This document shows positions 21,582-32,942 of a stretch of 64,000 bases of DNA, one piece after another; position 1 is the stretch's first letter; each line of letters starts with the position of its first letter. Under the pieces are notes generated by a model that had not been told where the DNA came from, searched no databases, and saw only the letters and a program-made list of their open reading frames with translations. The stretch lies in the NCBI RefSeq assembly GCF_004664715.2, contig NC_051070.1, forward strand, positions 47,316,456-47,380,455. The letters are read 5' to 3'. The DNA is from Peromyscus leucopus. Taxonomy: Eukaryota > Chordata > Mammalia > Rodentia > Cricetidae. A program made the position numbers and the translations under genes.

Positions 21582-22061
21582 CTTTTTTTTTTAATTTTTT
21601 AAATTATTTTATTTTATTTTACAATACCGTTCAGTTCTACATATCAGCCACAGGTTCCCCTATTCTCCCCCCTCCCACCCCCTCTCCTTACCCCCAGCCT
21701 ACCCCCCATTCCCACCTCCACCAGGGCAAATCCTCCCCCAGGACTGCAATCAACCTGGTAGACTCAGTCCAGGCAGGTCCAGTCCCTTCCTCCCAGACTG
21801 AGCCAAGTGTCCCTGCATAAACTCCAGGTTTCAAACAGCCAACTCATGCAATGAGCACAGGACTCGGTCCCACTGCCTTGTTGCCTCCCAAACTGATCAA
21901 GCCAATCAACTGTCTCACCTATTCAGAGGGCCTGATCCAGCTGGGGGCCCCTCAGCCTTTGGTTCATAGTTCATGTGTTTCCATTCATTTGGCTATTTTT
22001 TTTTCAATAATTGAGTAAACCAAAATTTATTATAAGCCACAGTCGTCCTAGGGGACCTCCA

Positions 22062-22063
<2 letters not shown>

Positions 22064-22102
<39 letters not shown>
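22064..22102. repeat. (AT)n microsatellite in the LINE-1 3' UTR
   Basis: Roughly 19 copies of AT, within the 3' UTR just beyond the ORF2 stop codon. Confidence 0.95.
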
Positions 22103-22105
<3 letters not shown>

Positions 22106-22150
22106 TCTATGGTTCTATGGGTTGTGGTCTGATTGTTCTTTATTTTATAT

Positions 22151-25100
22151 CTAGAATCCACTTATGAGTGAGTACATACCATGACTGTCTTTCTGGGTTT
22201 GGGTTACCTCACTCAGGATGATTTTTTCTAGTTCCATCCATTTGCCTGCAAATTTCATGCTTTCATTGTTTTTCTCTGCTGAGTAGTACTCCATTGTGTA
22301 TATGTACCACATTTTTTCCATCCATTCTTCTGTTGATGGGCATCTAGGTTGTTTCCAGGTTCTGGCTATTACAAATAGTGCTGCTATGAACATAGCTGAG
22401 CATGTATCTTCATGGTATGAATCAGCATTCCTTGGGTATATGCCCAAGAGTGGGATGGCTGGGTCTTGAGGTAGTTCGATTCCTAATTTTCTGAGAAACC
22501 GCCATACTGATTTCCACAGGGGTTGTACAAGTTTATATTCCCACCAACAGTGGAGGAGTGTTCCCTTTGCTCCACATCCTCTCCAACATTGGCTGTCATT
22601 GGTGTTTTTGATAGTAGCCATTCTGACAGGTGTAAGGTGGTATCTCAGAGTCATTTTGATTTGCATTTCTTTGATGATTAAGGATGTTGAGCATTTCTTT
22701 AAATGTCTTTCAGCCATTTTTATTTCTTGTTTTGTGAAATCTCTTTTTAGCTCTTTAGCCCATTTTTTAATTGGACTGTTCAGTATTTTGATGTCTAGTT
22801 TCTTGAGTTCTTTATATACTGTGGAGATCAATCCTCTGTCAGATGTGGGGTTGGTGAAGATCTTTTCCCATTCTGTTGGCTGTCTTTTTGTCTTATTGAC
22901 TGTGTCTTTTGCCCTGCAAAAGCTTCTCAGTTTCTAGAGGTCCCATTTATTAATTGTTGTGTTCAGGGTCTGTGCTGTTGGTGTTTTATTTAGGAATTGG
23001 TCTCCGGTGCCAATGCGTTCAAGAGTGCTTCCTATTTTCTTTTCTATTAAGTTTAGTGTAACTGGATTTATGTTCATGTCTTTGATCCACTTGGACTTGA
23101 GTTTTGTGCATGGTGACAGATATGGATCTATTTGTAATCTTTTACATATTGACATCCACTTATGCCAGCAGCATTTGTTGAAGATACTTTCTTTTTTCCA
23201 TTGTATAGTTTTGGCTCCTTTGTCAAAAACCAGGTGTTCATATGTGCATGGATTAATGTCAGGGTCTTCAATTCGATTCCATTGGTCTGTATGTCAGTTT
23301 TTATACCAGTACCAAGCTGTTTTTATTACTATAGCTCTATAATAGAGTTTGAGGTCAGGGATTGTGATGCCTCCAAAGGTTGCTTTATCGTATAGGATTC
23401 TTTTAGCTATCCTGGGTCTTTTGTTTTTCCATATGAAGTTGAGTATTTTTCTTTCCAAGTCTGTGAAGAATTGTGTTGGGATTTTGATGGGGATTGCATT
23501 GAATCTGTAGATTGCTTTTGGTAAGATTGCTATTTTTACTATGTTAATCCTACATATCCATGAGCATGGGAGACCCTTCCATTTTCTGATATCTTCTTCA
23601 ATTTCTTTCTTTAGAGATTTAAAGTTCTTATCAAAAAGGTCTTTCACTTGTTTAGTTAGTGTTATCCCAAGGTATTTTATATTATTTGTGGCTATTGTAA
23701 AGGGTGATGTTTCTCTGACTTCTTTCTCAGCCCTTTTATCAATTGTGTATAGGAGGGCTACTGATTTTTTTGAGTTGATCTTGTATCCTGCCACTTTACT
23801 GAAGGAGTTTATCAGCTGTAGGAGTTCCCTGGTAGAGTTTTTGGGGTCACTTATGTATACTATCATATCATCTGCAAATAGTGAAAGTTTGACTTCTTCC
23901 TTGCCAATTTGTATCCCTTTGATCTCCTTTTGTTGTCTTATTGCTCTAGCTAGAACTTCTAGTACTATATTGAATAAATATGGGGAGAGTGGACAGCCTT
24001 GTCTTGTTCCTGAATTTAGTGGTATCACTTTGAGTTTCTCTCCATTTAATTTGATGTTTGCTGTTGGCTTGCTATAAATTGCTTTTATTATGTTTAGAAA
24101 TGTTCCTTGTATTCCTGATCTTTCTAAGACCTTTATCATGAAGGGGTGTTGGATTTTGTGAAAGGCTTTTTCAGCATCTAAGGAGATGATCATGTGGTTT
24201 TTTTCTTTCAGTTTGTTTATATGGTGTATTACATTGACTGATTTTCGTATGTTGAACCATCCTTGCATCCCTGGGATGAATCCTACTTGGTCGTGATGGA
24301 TGATTGTTTTGATGTATTCTTGGATTCGGTTTGCCAATATTTTGTTGAGTATTTTTGCATCAATGTTCATGAGGGAGATTGGTCTGTAGTTCTCTTTCTT
24401 TGTTGCATCTTTGTGTGGTTTGGGTATCAGGGTAATTAATTGTAGCCTCATAAAAAGAGTTTGGTAGTGTTCCTTCTGTTTCTATTGTGTGGAACACTTT
24501 GAAGAGTATTGGTATTAGTTCTTCTTTGGAAGTCTGGTAGAATTTTGCACTGAAACCATCTGGTCCTGGGCTTTTTTTGGTTGGGAGACTTTTGATAACT
24601 GTTTCTATTTCTTTAGGGGTCATTGGTTTATTTAAATGGTTTATCTGGTCTTGATTTAATTTTGGTATGTGGTATTTATCCAGAAAATTGTCCATTTCTT
24701 CCTGGTTTTCCATTTTTGTGGAGTACAGGTTTTTGAAGTATGATCTGATGATTCTCTGGATTTCCTCGATGTCTGTTGTTATGTCTCCCTTTTCATTTCT
24801 GATTTTGTGACTTTGGGTGCTCTCTCTTTGCCTTTTGGTTAATTTGGCTAGGGGTTTGTCTATCTTGTTGATTTTTTTCAAAGAACCAACTCTTTGTTTC
24901 ATTGATTTTTTTTGTATTGTTCTCTTGTTTTCTATTTTGTTGATTTCAGCCCTCAATTTGATTATTTCCTGGCGTCTATTTCTCCTGGGTGAGTTTGTTT
25001 CTTTTTGTTCTAGAGCTTTCAGTTGTTCTGTTAATTCATTGGTATGGGATTGCTCCATCTTCTTTATGTGTGCATTTAGAGCTATGAATTTTCCTCTTAG

Positions 25101-25990
25101 CACTGCTTTCATAGTGTCCCATAAGTTTGGCTATGTTGTACTTTCATTTTCATTGAATTCTAGGAACTCTTTAATTTCGTTCTTTATTTCTTCCTTGACC
25201 CATTGATGTTTCAGGTTGGCATTATTCAGTTTCCATGAGTTTGTGGGTTTTCTATAATTTTTGTTGATGTTGAGGTCTAACTTTAAGGCATGGTGGTCTG
25301 ATAAGATACAGGAGGTTATTCCAGTTTTTTTGTATCTGTTGAGATTTGTTTTGTGTCCAAGCATGTGGTCAATTTTTGAGAAGGTTCCATGTGTTAGGAT
25401 GGAATGTTCTGTAGATATCTATTAGGTCCATTTGAGTCATAACATCTGTTAGGTCCTTTATTTCTTTGTTAAGTTTCAGTCTGGTAGATCTGTCTTTTGG
25501 TGAAAGTGGTGTGTTAAAATCTCCCACTACTAATGTGTGGGGTTTGATGTGCGTTTTAAACTTTAGTAGTGTTTCTTTTATGAATGTGGGTGCTTTTGTA
25601 TTTGGAGCATAAATGTTTAGAATCGAGACGTCATCTTGGTGGATTTTTCCCGTGATAAATATGTAATGTCCATCCTGATCTCTTTTGATTGATTTTAGTT
25701 TGAAGTCTATTTTATTAGATATTAGAATAGCTACACCAGCTTGTTTCTTAGGTCCATTTGCTTGGAAAGCCTTTTTCCAGCCCTTTACTCGGAGGTAGTG
25801 TCTGTCTTTGAAGTTAAGGTGTGTTTCTTGTATGCAGCATATGGATGGGTCCTGTTTTCTTATCCATTCTGTTAGCCTGTGTCTTTTTATAGGTGAGTTG
25901 AGACCATTGATATTGATGGATATTAATGACCAGTGATTGTTAATTCCTGTTATTTTTTGTGGTTTTGTTGTGTTGTCCTTCTGTGGTGTA
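22151..25990 (-). pseudogene. LINE-1 ORF2 (endonuclease-reverse transcriptase), multiply broken
   Basis: ORF2p carries endonuclease, reverse transcriptase and a C-terminal cysteine-rich region. Open pieces on the minus strand are: 25364-25131 (end of endonuclease, with S-D-H-H-A-L-K-L-D), 25112-24360 (linker and start of RT), 24451-23294 (RT core with [16 protein letters not shown] and the catalytic F-A-D-D near 23878-23867), 23155-22934, and 22831-22151 (C-terminus with the C-W-R-G-C-G / L-H-C-W cysteine-rich motif). Breaks include an in-frame TAG at 25131-25133, a frameshift near 24360-24450, a break between 23294 and 23155, and a stop near 22934-22936. The 5' part of the endonuclease region (about 25370-25990) is recognisable only at DNA level. 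The start coordinate is approximate. Confidence 0.92.
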
Positions 25991-26003
25991 TGTTGGTGTG
26001 GGA

Positions 26004-27192
26004 TTATCTATTGCTTGATTTTTCATGGATGTGTTTAGCTTCTTTGGGTTGGATTTTCCCTTCTAGTGCTTTCTCTAGGGCTTGGTTTGTGGACAGGTAT
26101 TGATTATATCTGGTTTTATCCTGGAATATTTTGTTTACTCCACCTATGGTGATTGAGAGTTTTGCTGGGTATAATAGTCTGGGTTGGCATCCGTGGTCTC
26201 TTAGTGTTTGCATGAGATTTGTCCATGATCTTCTAGCTTTCATAGTCTCTATTGAGGAGTCTGGTGTTATTCTGATGGGTTTGCCTTTATATGTTACTTG
26301 GTCTTTTTCCTTTGCGGCTCTTAATATTTTTTCTTTGTTCTGTGTGTTTAGTGTTTTGATTATTATGTGGCGAGGGGACTTTTTTTTTGGATCCAGCCTA
26401 TTCGGTGTTCTGTAAGCTTCTTGTATCTTCATAGGTATTTCTTTCTTTAGGTTAGGAAAATTTTCTTCTATAATTTTGTTGAATATATTTTCTGTGCCTT
26501 TGAGTTGGTATTCTTCTTCTTCTTCTTCTTCTTCTTCTTCTTCTTCTTCTTCTTCTTCTTCTTCTTCTTCTTCTATCCCTATTATTCTTAGGTTTGGTCT
26601 TTTCATGGTGTCCCAAATTTCCTGGACATTTTGTGTTACGACTTTTTTGTCTTTGGTGTTTTCTTTGACTGACGAATCTATTTTCTCTATTGTGTCTTCT
26701 GTGTCAGAGATTGTCTGTTCCATCTCTTGCAATCGGTTGGTCATGCTTGTTTCTGTAGTTCCTGTTCGTTTAGTCAGGATTTCTATTTCCAGCATTCCCT
26801 CAGCATGTGTTTTCTTTATTGTCTCAAATTCATTTTTCAGATCTTGGAATGTTTCTTTCATCTGTTTAATTGCTTTTTCTTGGCTTTCTTTGATTTCTTT
26901 CCATTTTTTGTTCGTTTTTTCTTCCATTTCTTTAATGGAGTTTTTTTATTTCCTCTTTAATGGAGTTTTTCATTTCCTCTTTAAGGGAAGTTTTTATTTC
27001 CTCTTTGAGGGAATGTTTTATCTCTTCTTTAAGGGCCTCTATCATCTTCTTAAAGTCATTTTTAGGGTTGATTTCTTCTGTTTCTTCTGTCTTGGTATGT
27101 TCAGGTCTTGCAGGTATAGAATCACTAAGTTCTGGTGTTGCCATATAGGTCTTTATGTTGTTGCCTGTATTTTTGCACTGGCGTCTACTCAT
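26004..27192 (-). pseudogene. LINE-1 ORF1 (RNA-binding chaperone), frameshifted
   Basis: ORF1p is the trimeric RNA-binding protein of the LINE-1 particle. The N-terminal part (27192-26932, starting M-S-R-R-Q) ends in a coiled-coil-like run of near repeats (K-E-E-I-K, K-E-E-M-K). The frame breaks at a run of seven T (26941-26947 on plus), and the remainder continues in another frame (26927-26004). That part has further heptad-like sequence, then the RNA-recognition and C-terminal regions (R-I-I-G-I, H-I-I-I-K-T, K-A-R-R-S-W). A (GAA)21 expansion at 26511-26573 inserts 21 consecutive glutamates just after R-I-I-G-I. One frameshift is enough to inactivate the copy; no other stop was seen in the second part. 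Confidence 0.93.
26511..26573 (+). repeat. (TTC)21 microsatellite inside LINE-1 ORF1
   Basis: Sixty-three bases of perfect TTC repeat, coding poly-glutamate on the minus strand in the ORF1 frame. Confidence 0.98.
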
Positions 27193-27649
27193 CTCTTCCT
27201 CTGTGCAGTGCAGGTGGTGTCTGTGTCTGAGAGTGCCTCTCTTGTTCTAATTTTTAGTCTTGGTTTAGTAGGGGTTCTTGGTTAAATTGGTGCTATTGGG
27301 CTATTTCTTCAGGGGCAGCTGATCTCAGTCGGTGAAGTATATACTTAGGATTCTGGTGATCTGGTTTGGTGGCTGGGTAGTGCCGCCTTCTGTGTTCCCA
27401 GGTCACGTTTTGTTCATTTGTCAACTCCTCAGCTGATCTTGTTTCTTCAGACTTCCAACTGTAGGCATCTGAATCCTCTCCCAGATGGGTTTCAGCTGAG
27501 CGGGGTAATCTCACCAACACCTCCAAGTTGTTGCGTTTCACAGGATCAGCAGCTGGGCCCTGGGTTATCCTCAGACGGAGTGTTCAGATTTGTTCTGGTT
27601 CCGTCCCACGGAGATAGCTTCTTCCCCAGGTGTTGGGATTAGAGGCGTC

Positions 27650-28060
27650 CCTGTTCCAAGCTGCGTCCTCTCCGTCGCCCGGCCTGTCTACCTCTGCGGT
27701 TCACCGCCACCGGGCCTGTATGTCCCTGTCAGGTGCTGCTGGGTCTGTTTGTCTCTGCGGGCCGCAGCCAGGACTGTATGTCTCTGCCAGCTGCCGCTGG
27801 GCCTGTATGTCTCTGCTGGCTGCCGCTGGGTCTGTCTGCTTATGCGGGCCGCCGCCAGGCCTGTATGTCTCTGCCAGCTGCCGCCACGGGCCTACCTACC
27901 TCTGAGGGCCGCCACCGCAGACCTACCTGCGTCTGCTTGTCTCCGCCGCTGGGCCCATCTACCTCTGTGGGCCCCTGCTGGGCCTGTATGTTGCTGCTGC
28001 CGCCACCACCAGGCCCGTCTACCTCTGCGGGCCGCCACCACAGGGCTACCTGCGTTTGCT
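27650..28060 (-). repeat. LINE-1 5' UTR tandem repeats, ~30-bp GC-rich units
   Basis: About a dozen degenerate copies of a ~30-bp unit follow one another, with recurring cores on the plus strand such as GGCCTGTATGTCTCTGCCAG and TACCTCTGCGGGCCGCC. The tract is GC- and CpG-rich, unlike the rest of the window. It lies at the 5' end of the LINE-1, where rodent elements carry promoter monomers. The unit is much shorter than the ~200-bp monomers of mouse LINE-1. The array ends abruptly at the target-site duplication. Confidence 0.85.
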
Positions 28061-28078
28061 TCCTTATATTGATATTTT

Positions 28079-29117
28079 AAAGCATTTACTAAGTACCCTC
28101 TTTTTCATAGCTATTTTTCTGAGCTTATTCTTTTAAAACAACATGGGGGTATTTACCATGACATAAAGCATACTTTTGTTAATTCATAGCAGCCTTCACT
28201 AAAGAAAACAATACACAGAGTGTTTTAAATGTGGCTTTTTACTGCTTTTAAAGAAAATTCTTCCACCTGGAAAGATGTCTTTTGTGCTCTGGTCCATGTT
28301 CACTCAGGTTCAGAAACTCAGGTATAGCAAAGGGAAACATGCAAACAAATTGAAGTGTGACTAGCTTCTCACTTGTATTTTTCAGAGGATTATTTTATAG
28401 GATTTTTCAAGGGAAAAAAATAAAATTGGATTTTCCACCCTCTAACCCCACTTTTTGAGTTTTTATTATGGTGAATTTTTTGAAGACATAAAAAGCAGAG
28501 AAAGTGTATGGAGAACGGCTGCCTCCTTTGTCCTGGAACTTCAAGGGTGTCAGGTCCCAAATGGCTGTGGTGCCTATTTAGTATACCAAAGTGTCTTCTT
28601 GGCCTCAGACTCACTCACTACCTGTGGTTCCTCTCAGCATTTCTCATCCCACCCCCTACCCTAAGCCCCTCCAGTCCAGGGGCTTCCCTTCCCCCAGCTT
28701 CTGATTCCTATGTAACCCAGCCACTTCAGCCATGTGCTCTCTTGATTCTCAGCTCTCTCTTGGTTCCCTCTATCACTCTCCCCTTCCCACTCTCCTCTCA
28801 TGGCCTGGTTCAGTCTGGACCTTTTAGATGCCTCTGCTGTTCTCTCCCTCATAGCCACAATAGAAACCTCAGCCATACCTAGGCTGAGTACTGCATGGCA
28901 TCACTTTGAGAAGATGCAGTTCATCGAGTCTTTCTTACTGCTTTGGTGGCATGATCATTCTACAGACTGAAGAAATTTGTATGATGAAAATGCTTAAGAG
29001 TAGAAAATGGTTTCTAGGGCAACCAAGGCACTGGTGTCACGTTTGAGATCATGCTGAGGGGGCTGCTGTTCACTGAATATTGGATTGTTTTTCCTTTGTC
29101 AGAGTAAAGTTAACAAC
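28079..29117. other. Unique intronic DNA right of the LINE-1
   Basis: This continues the sequence interrupted at 21407. The pyrimidine-rich stretch at 28640-28850 gives long chance ORFs, but these show no family signature. Confidence 0.6.
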
Positions 29118-29290
29118 GGGGGGGGGGGGGGGGTGCATGCCTTTGAGCCCAGCACTTGGGAGGCAGAGGCAGGCGGATCTCTGTGAGTTCGAAATGAGCC
29201 TGGTCTACAGAGTGAGTTCCAGGACAGGCTCCAAAAGTACACCGAGAAACCTTGTCTTGAAAAAACAGAAACAAACAAACAAACAAAAAG
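29118..29290 (+). mobile_element. B1 SINE whose head is replaced by a G16 run
   Basis: Sixteen G (29118-29133) precede TGCATGCCTTTGAGCCC, then normal B1 to CCTTGTCTTGAAAAAACAG with a CAAA tail. Confidence 0.93.
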
Positions 29291-30773
29291 TTACTAACAG
29301 ATATGTTTGGAAATGCAAAGTATTGCTAATCTAATATGACCAAAATCTAAGAAGGCTTTCCAATTAGAGGTTAACAACCAAATAAAGGATTCTATGAGAC
29401 TTTGTATAATGAGTGTGTGTCTCAAGGAGGGGCAGTGTTTATAACTTTAGCAAACTCCAGTTTACAATATCAGTTTATTACTTGGAATATGAAAGATAAT
29501 TGATCAAAAGAAGAGAGAAACTAATTTCTCTAAGTTTAAATTTAAAATAAATTTCTTTGGTCATTTTATATTCCATTATACAAAAACACTCAGTTAGCAG
29601 CTTAAGGTTCTGAAATGTAACCACAGTCTTGTCTTTCCCTACCATCTAGTAGGAGTGGAGAGCTGTGTGTGGCCTGGCCAGGGAGAAACGTTAGTGGTGA
29701 GCCAGTGGGTACTGAAAGCCTGCTGTGTTTGAAGAGAGCTGCAGCTGAGGTCTGTTCTGGTTGGCGTTTTAAAGCACATGTGTATCAGTGGTTGCCTGCA
29801 CCCTTTCTTACAGATATACTCACTAGCTGTTCCAACAGATGCTTGCTGGTATCTTCCTCAACCCTTCCTTCTGAAGCCTTTCTTGAGAATGTTTTAGGAA
29901 TGGAAGGAAGTATAGTCATCTCTCTTGATAGAAGAAAACCTTTCCCACCCAGGGTTGTTTACAGCTTTGGTATCTTGCATATGACCCTAGGATTTAATGG
30001 CTGTGGTGATGTAATAGATTTTTCCTTACTGTGTAACTTGTTCCATACTGTAATTTGGCCATTTATTCAGATGAATACCTATACTGTCGAACAAAGGGAA
30101 AACCGTGGTTTGGAGCGGTTTTCACTGCTTTCCTGCTGTGTCTTGGTGAACACTGATGTTTCTTGTATGCACAAGTGAAGGACAGGCTCCTGTGGTTTGG
30201 AACTGGCATAAATGATGTCTGTGCCCACCCATGCATGTCCCTTGGTTCTAGTATTTCTGTGTACCTGGGCCAGTTTCTACATTGTGGCATCTCTGTCTCT
30301 GCCTGAGAGAGCTATTTCTTCTGCCTGCCAGCCTGCCCACAGGGAGGGATGGACAGAGTGCAAGACTACTAACTCTTAACCCTGTGGACAGCCTGTCAGT
30401 CTGACCTGCAAAGAATTAGTGGGAGGAAATGCTCTTCCATTAACCCCAAGTTGGGATACTCAGAGAGTGTGTCCTGTGCTGCCTTCCAGAGTTCTGCCGC
30501 TGGATTAAGCAAGTTTCTACAGTGGGTTCGGCTAGCACTGGTTTTCTAGACTAGTCTCTCCATTGACTTCTTTTGTTCCTTTTCCCCAGTCTCTCCAGTG
30601 TTTCGGGACAGTCACCTCCAACTCCCTCACAAGTGCACTGCCCAACATTTCAGACCGTGTCTTACAGATGGCTTCTGGAGGAGTCAAGACAGGTCTTGGA
30701 GCATGTGTGTATGCGTTGGCTGGTTCTTTCTCTCCCCTCTCTCCCTTCTTTCCTCTCCTCACTTCCCCCTTCT

Positions 30774-30775
<2 letters not shown>
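29291..30775. other. Unique intronic DNA, nothing recognised
   Basis: A chance 169-codon frame (29669-30178) has no recognisable domain, no splice context and ordinary intron composition. Confidence 0.55.

Positions 30776-30817
<42 letters not shown>
30776..30817 (+). repeat. (GT)n microsatellite, ~20 units
   Basis: Uninterrupted GT dinucleotide run. Confidence 0.97.
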
Positions 30818-30818
<1 letters not shown>

Positions 30819-31025
30819 GGGGGGAGTCAGAAGACAACTTGTCAGAGAGCCACTTCTCTGCTTCTCCATGTGGGTTCTTGGGGTGGAGCTGGGTCACCGG
30901 GGATGAGTGCCTTCCTGGCTAAGCCATCTCCAGCACTACTTTGATGAGCTGGCCTCAAGTCCACAGGGATCGACTGCCTCTGCCTCCCAAGTGCTGGGAT
31001 TAAAGGCGGGCACCACCTCACCCAA
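30818..31025 (-). mobile_element. Degenerate SINE sequence ending in partial B1
   Basis: A GT-tailed B3-like stretch (GTCAGAAGACAACTTGTCAG) is followed by a partial reverse B1 (GAGCTGGCCTCAAGTCC, TGCTGGGATTAAAGGCGGG). Confidence 0.65.
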
Positions 31026-32578
31026 CTTCTACTTTGAGTTTTAATTCATAGATCCACCGTTGCATTTTCTAGACTAATACTTTACATTGTCTCCCTCTAA
31101 TGTACACTGCTTTTCACATTTTTAATCACGGGTTTTACATAGATACAGGTATTGTCTAGAAATATTATAATATTTCAGCTTCAGAAGCACTGTGTGTTAA
31201 GACAGACCAGAGAGTGCTAGCAACATATATTTTCCTTTTCTTTTTAAGTAAATAAGAAATGAGTTAGTTCTTTGAGACACATAGGCTGGTAACTTTATCA
31301 TTTAATTTGAGGCTCCAATTAATTTTTCTTTCTCTAACTTAAAACTTTTAATATTTTTCTTCTGACATGACTTAGCAAGTGAAAGCACTTGTGAAAGTGA
31401 ATGTCAGTTGAATCAGTGATGCAGGTAATTTATTTGAATTACTTTTGAGGAGTTTTTTCTTCTTGAAATGAAATCATTTCCACCAAATGACATTTTTCTA
31501 CGCTAATGAGGTGCTTTGTACATGGAATATTTCCCCCTTGCAACTGCCTTTTTGAGTGAATTATATTCTAATAGATTCTGTAGCTTTGAAGTTGTTATTT
31601 CAGAAAGCTGGGGATATAGAGACTAAATACATGACAGCCTGGGGTTGGTATTCCCAAGCCCATCTGAGATGGCATCTGAGAGACTTGTTTTGAGACTAGA
31701 ATGACAGCTTATGGGAGAAAAATAAAAAGGTGAGAATAAAGGGATTGGCTAGCCTGGAAACTAAGTATTTTGAAGAGACCTGGCTCCTGTTGTCCAGGGG
31801 TTTGACTATAGAAGATGATGAGAAAGGAAGTTTAGTGGAAGCAGAAGAGAAGGGAACAAACCAACCAACCAGCCCAGCAGAATTCTATTGGGGGAAGGAG
31901 AAAAGTGTCCGTGAGCGTCCAGCACCTCAGCGCTTCACACCAGCAAATAAAGCCTCTTGCATACGGAAGTGGCCTTTCCAGCGGGTGAGGGAGAGGAACT
32001 TGACCATGCCAGAGTGAAGGATGTGTAAGGAGGATGAGATGGAGGGTAGAGGTCACATCCAGGAGTTAGTCCAGCTGCTCTGCCTCCTGCTCTCCCCTCT
32101 AAGGAAAATGGTGCTTCTGCAGACTGTGAAGTCTCTGAAAGGGCATGGGGAGTGCAGAAGATTGGTGCTTCACAGATTAGGAGGTTGGTGCTGTGGTCTC
32201 ACCATCTCCAAATACTGAGAAGTGCCACCAGAGTAAAGGGTTAGGGAGAAGAGAGACAACATTCAGCACTTGATTCCACCATGGTTTGGGGTTACCAGTT
32301 TCATATAAAAGCCAACCCAGTGTCATTTTGAAGTTAATTGTTACACAGCTACAGATATAATATAGTTCATCTCATTTCTTCTGAAGATTGAGGAATGTTT
32401 CTCACATTTGTGGGCAAAGTGTCCACAAAGTGGACACCCATTGTCTTTGTTCATTCTAATGGATAGTCTGTTTTACAGGATTCTATCTTGGCTTCTATCA
32501 GGCAGTGCACGGTACCTCGATTACCTTATGTCTGGATATTTGTGATTCTAACATTGTTTTAAATGCTTTTCTAAAAAT
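31026..32578. other. Unique intronic DNA, nothing recognised
   Basis: AT-rich to 31600, then a GC-richer part (31700-32250) with only chance ORFs. Confidence 0.55.
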
Positions 32579-32589
32579 GTCTACATTTC

Positions 32590-32756
32590 TGCCGGGCGGT
32601 GGTGGCGCACGCCTTTAATCCCAGCACTCGGGAGGCAGAGCCAGACGGATCTCTGTGAGTTCGAGGCCAGCCTGGGCTACCAAGTGAGTTCCAGGAAAGG
32701 CCCAAAGCTACACAGAGAAACCCTGTCTCAGAAAACAAAAACAAACAAACAAAAAA
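32590..32756 (+). mobile_element. B1 SINE, young
   Basis: GCCGGGCGGTGGTGGCGCAC to CCCTGTCTCAG with a CAAA tail. GTCTACATTT is duplicated at 32579-32588 and 32757-32766. Confidence 0.97.
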
Positions 32757-32942
32757 GTCTACATTTATGATGATTGTGTCTAGTTACTCTTCAGTGGAAA
32801 CAATAGCTTTATAACTCAGTTTAGGTCCTTCCAGTTGTAATTACTAGTCTTCATTGGAGCTAATTTTAGTTGGCATATTGAGATTTTGTCCGACTGACCA
32901 CTGATTAGGCTTACTTGGCTCTAGGGATAGTTTATAAGTAGT

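Larger units (their letters stand above)
21425..28060 (-). mobile_element. Near full-length LINE-1 retrotransposon, antisense to GTF2F2, defective
   Basis: Read on the minus strand, the element runs 5' UTR (28060 to about 27193), ORF1 (27192-26004), ORF2 (about 25990-22151), 3' UTR with a polypurine tract, and A-rich end (about 21635-21582). A further ~150 bp and a second poly(A) run to 21425. The flanks carry the same target sequence: TCCTTATATTGAT is exact at 21407-21419 and 28061-28073, extending to 18 bp with one mismatch. The pre-insertion site reads TTTT/AA at 28075-28080, the classic LINE-1 endonuclease target. Both ORFs are interrupted, so the copy cannot move by itself. The whole insertion is about 6.6 kb and splits older intron sequence that resumes at 28079. 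Confidence 0.95.

Noticed and set aside
26476..27285. 269-codon plus-strand ORF with a long serine run
   Set aside because: It is the reverse of LINE-1 ORF1; the serines are the (TTC)21 array read on the wrong strand.
27590..28072. 160-codon Cys/Leu/Arg-rich plus-strand ORF; also a spaced-repeat look suggesting a CRISPR array
   Set aside because: It is the LINE-1 5' UTR repeat array. The units are contiguous and degenerate with no unique spacers, and the DNA is mammalian.
29669..30178. 169-codon plus ORF, longest non-repeat frame without a match
   Set aside because: No recognisable domain, ordinary intron composition, no promoter or splice evidence; a chance frame is more likely. Conservation testing could change this.
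30532..30944. Four overlapping ORFs of 102-123 codons on both strands
   Set aside because: They all run through the (GT)n microsatellite, which keeps frames open by chance.
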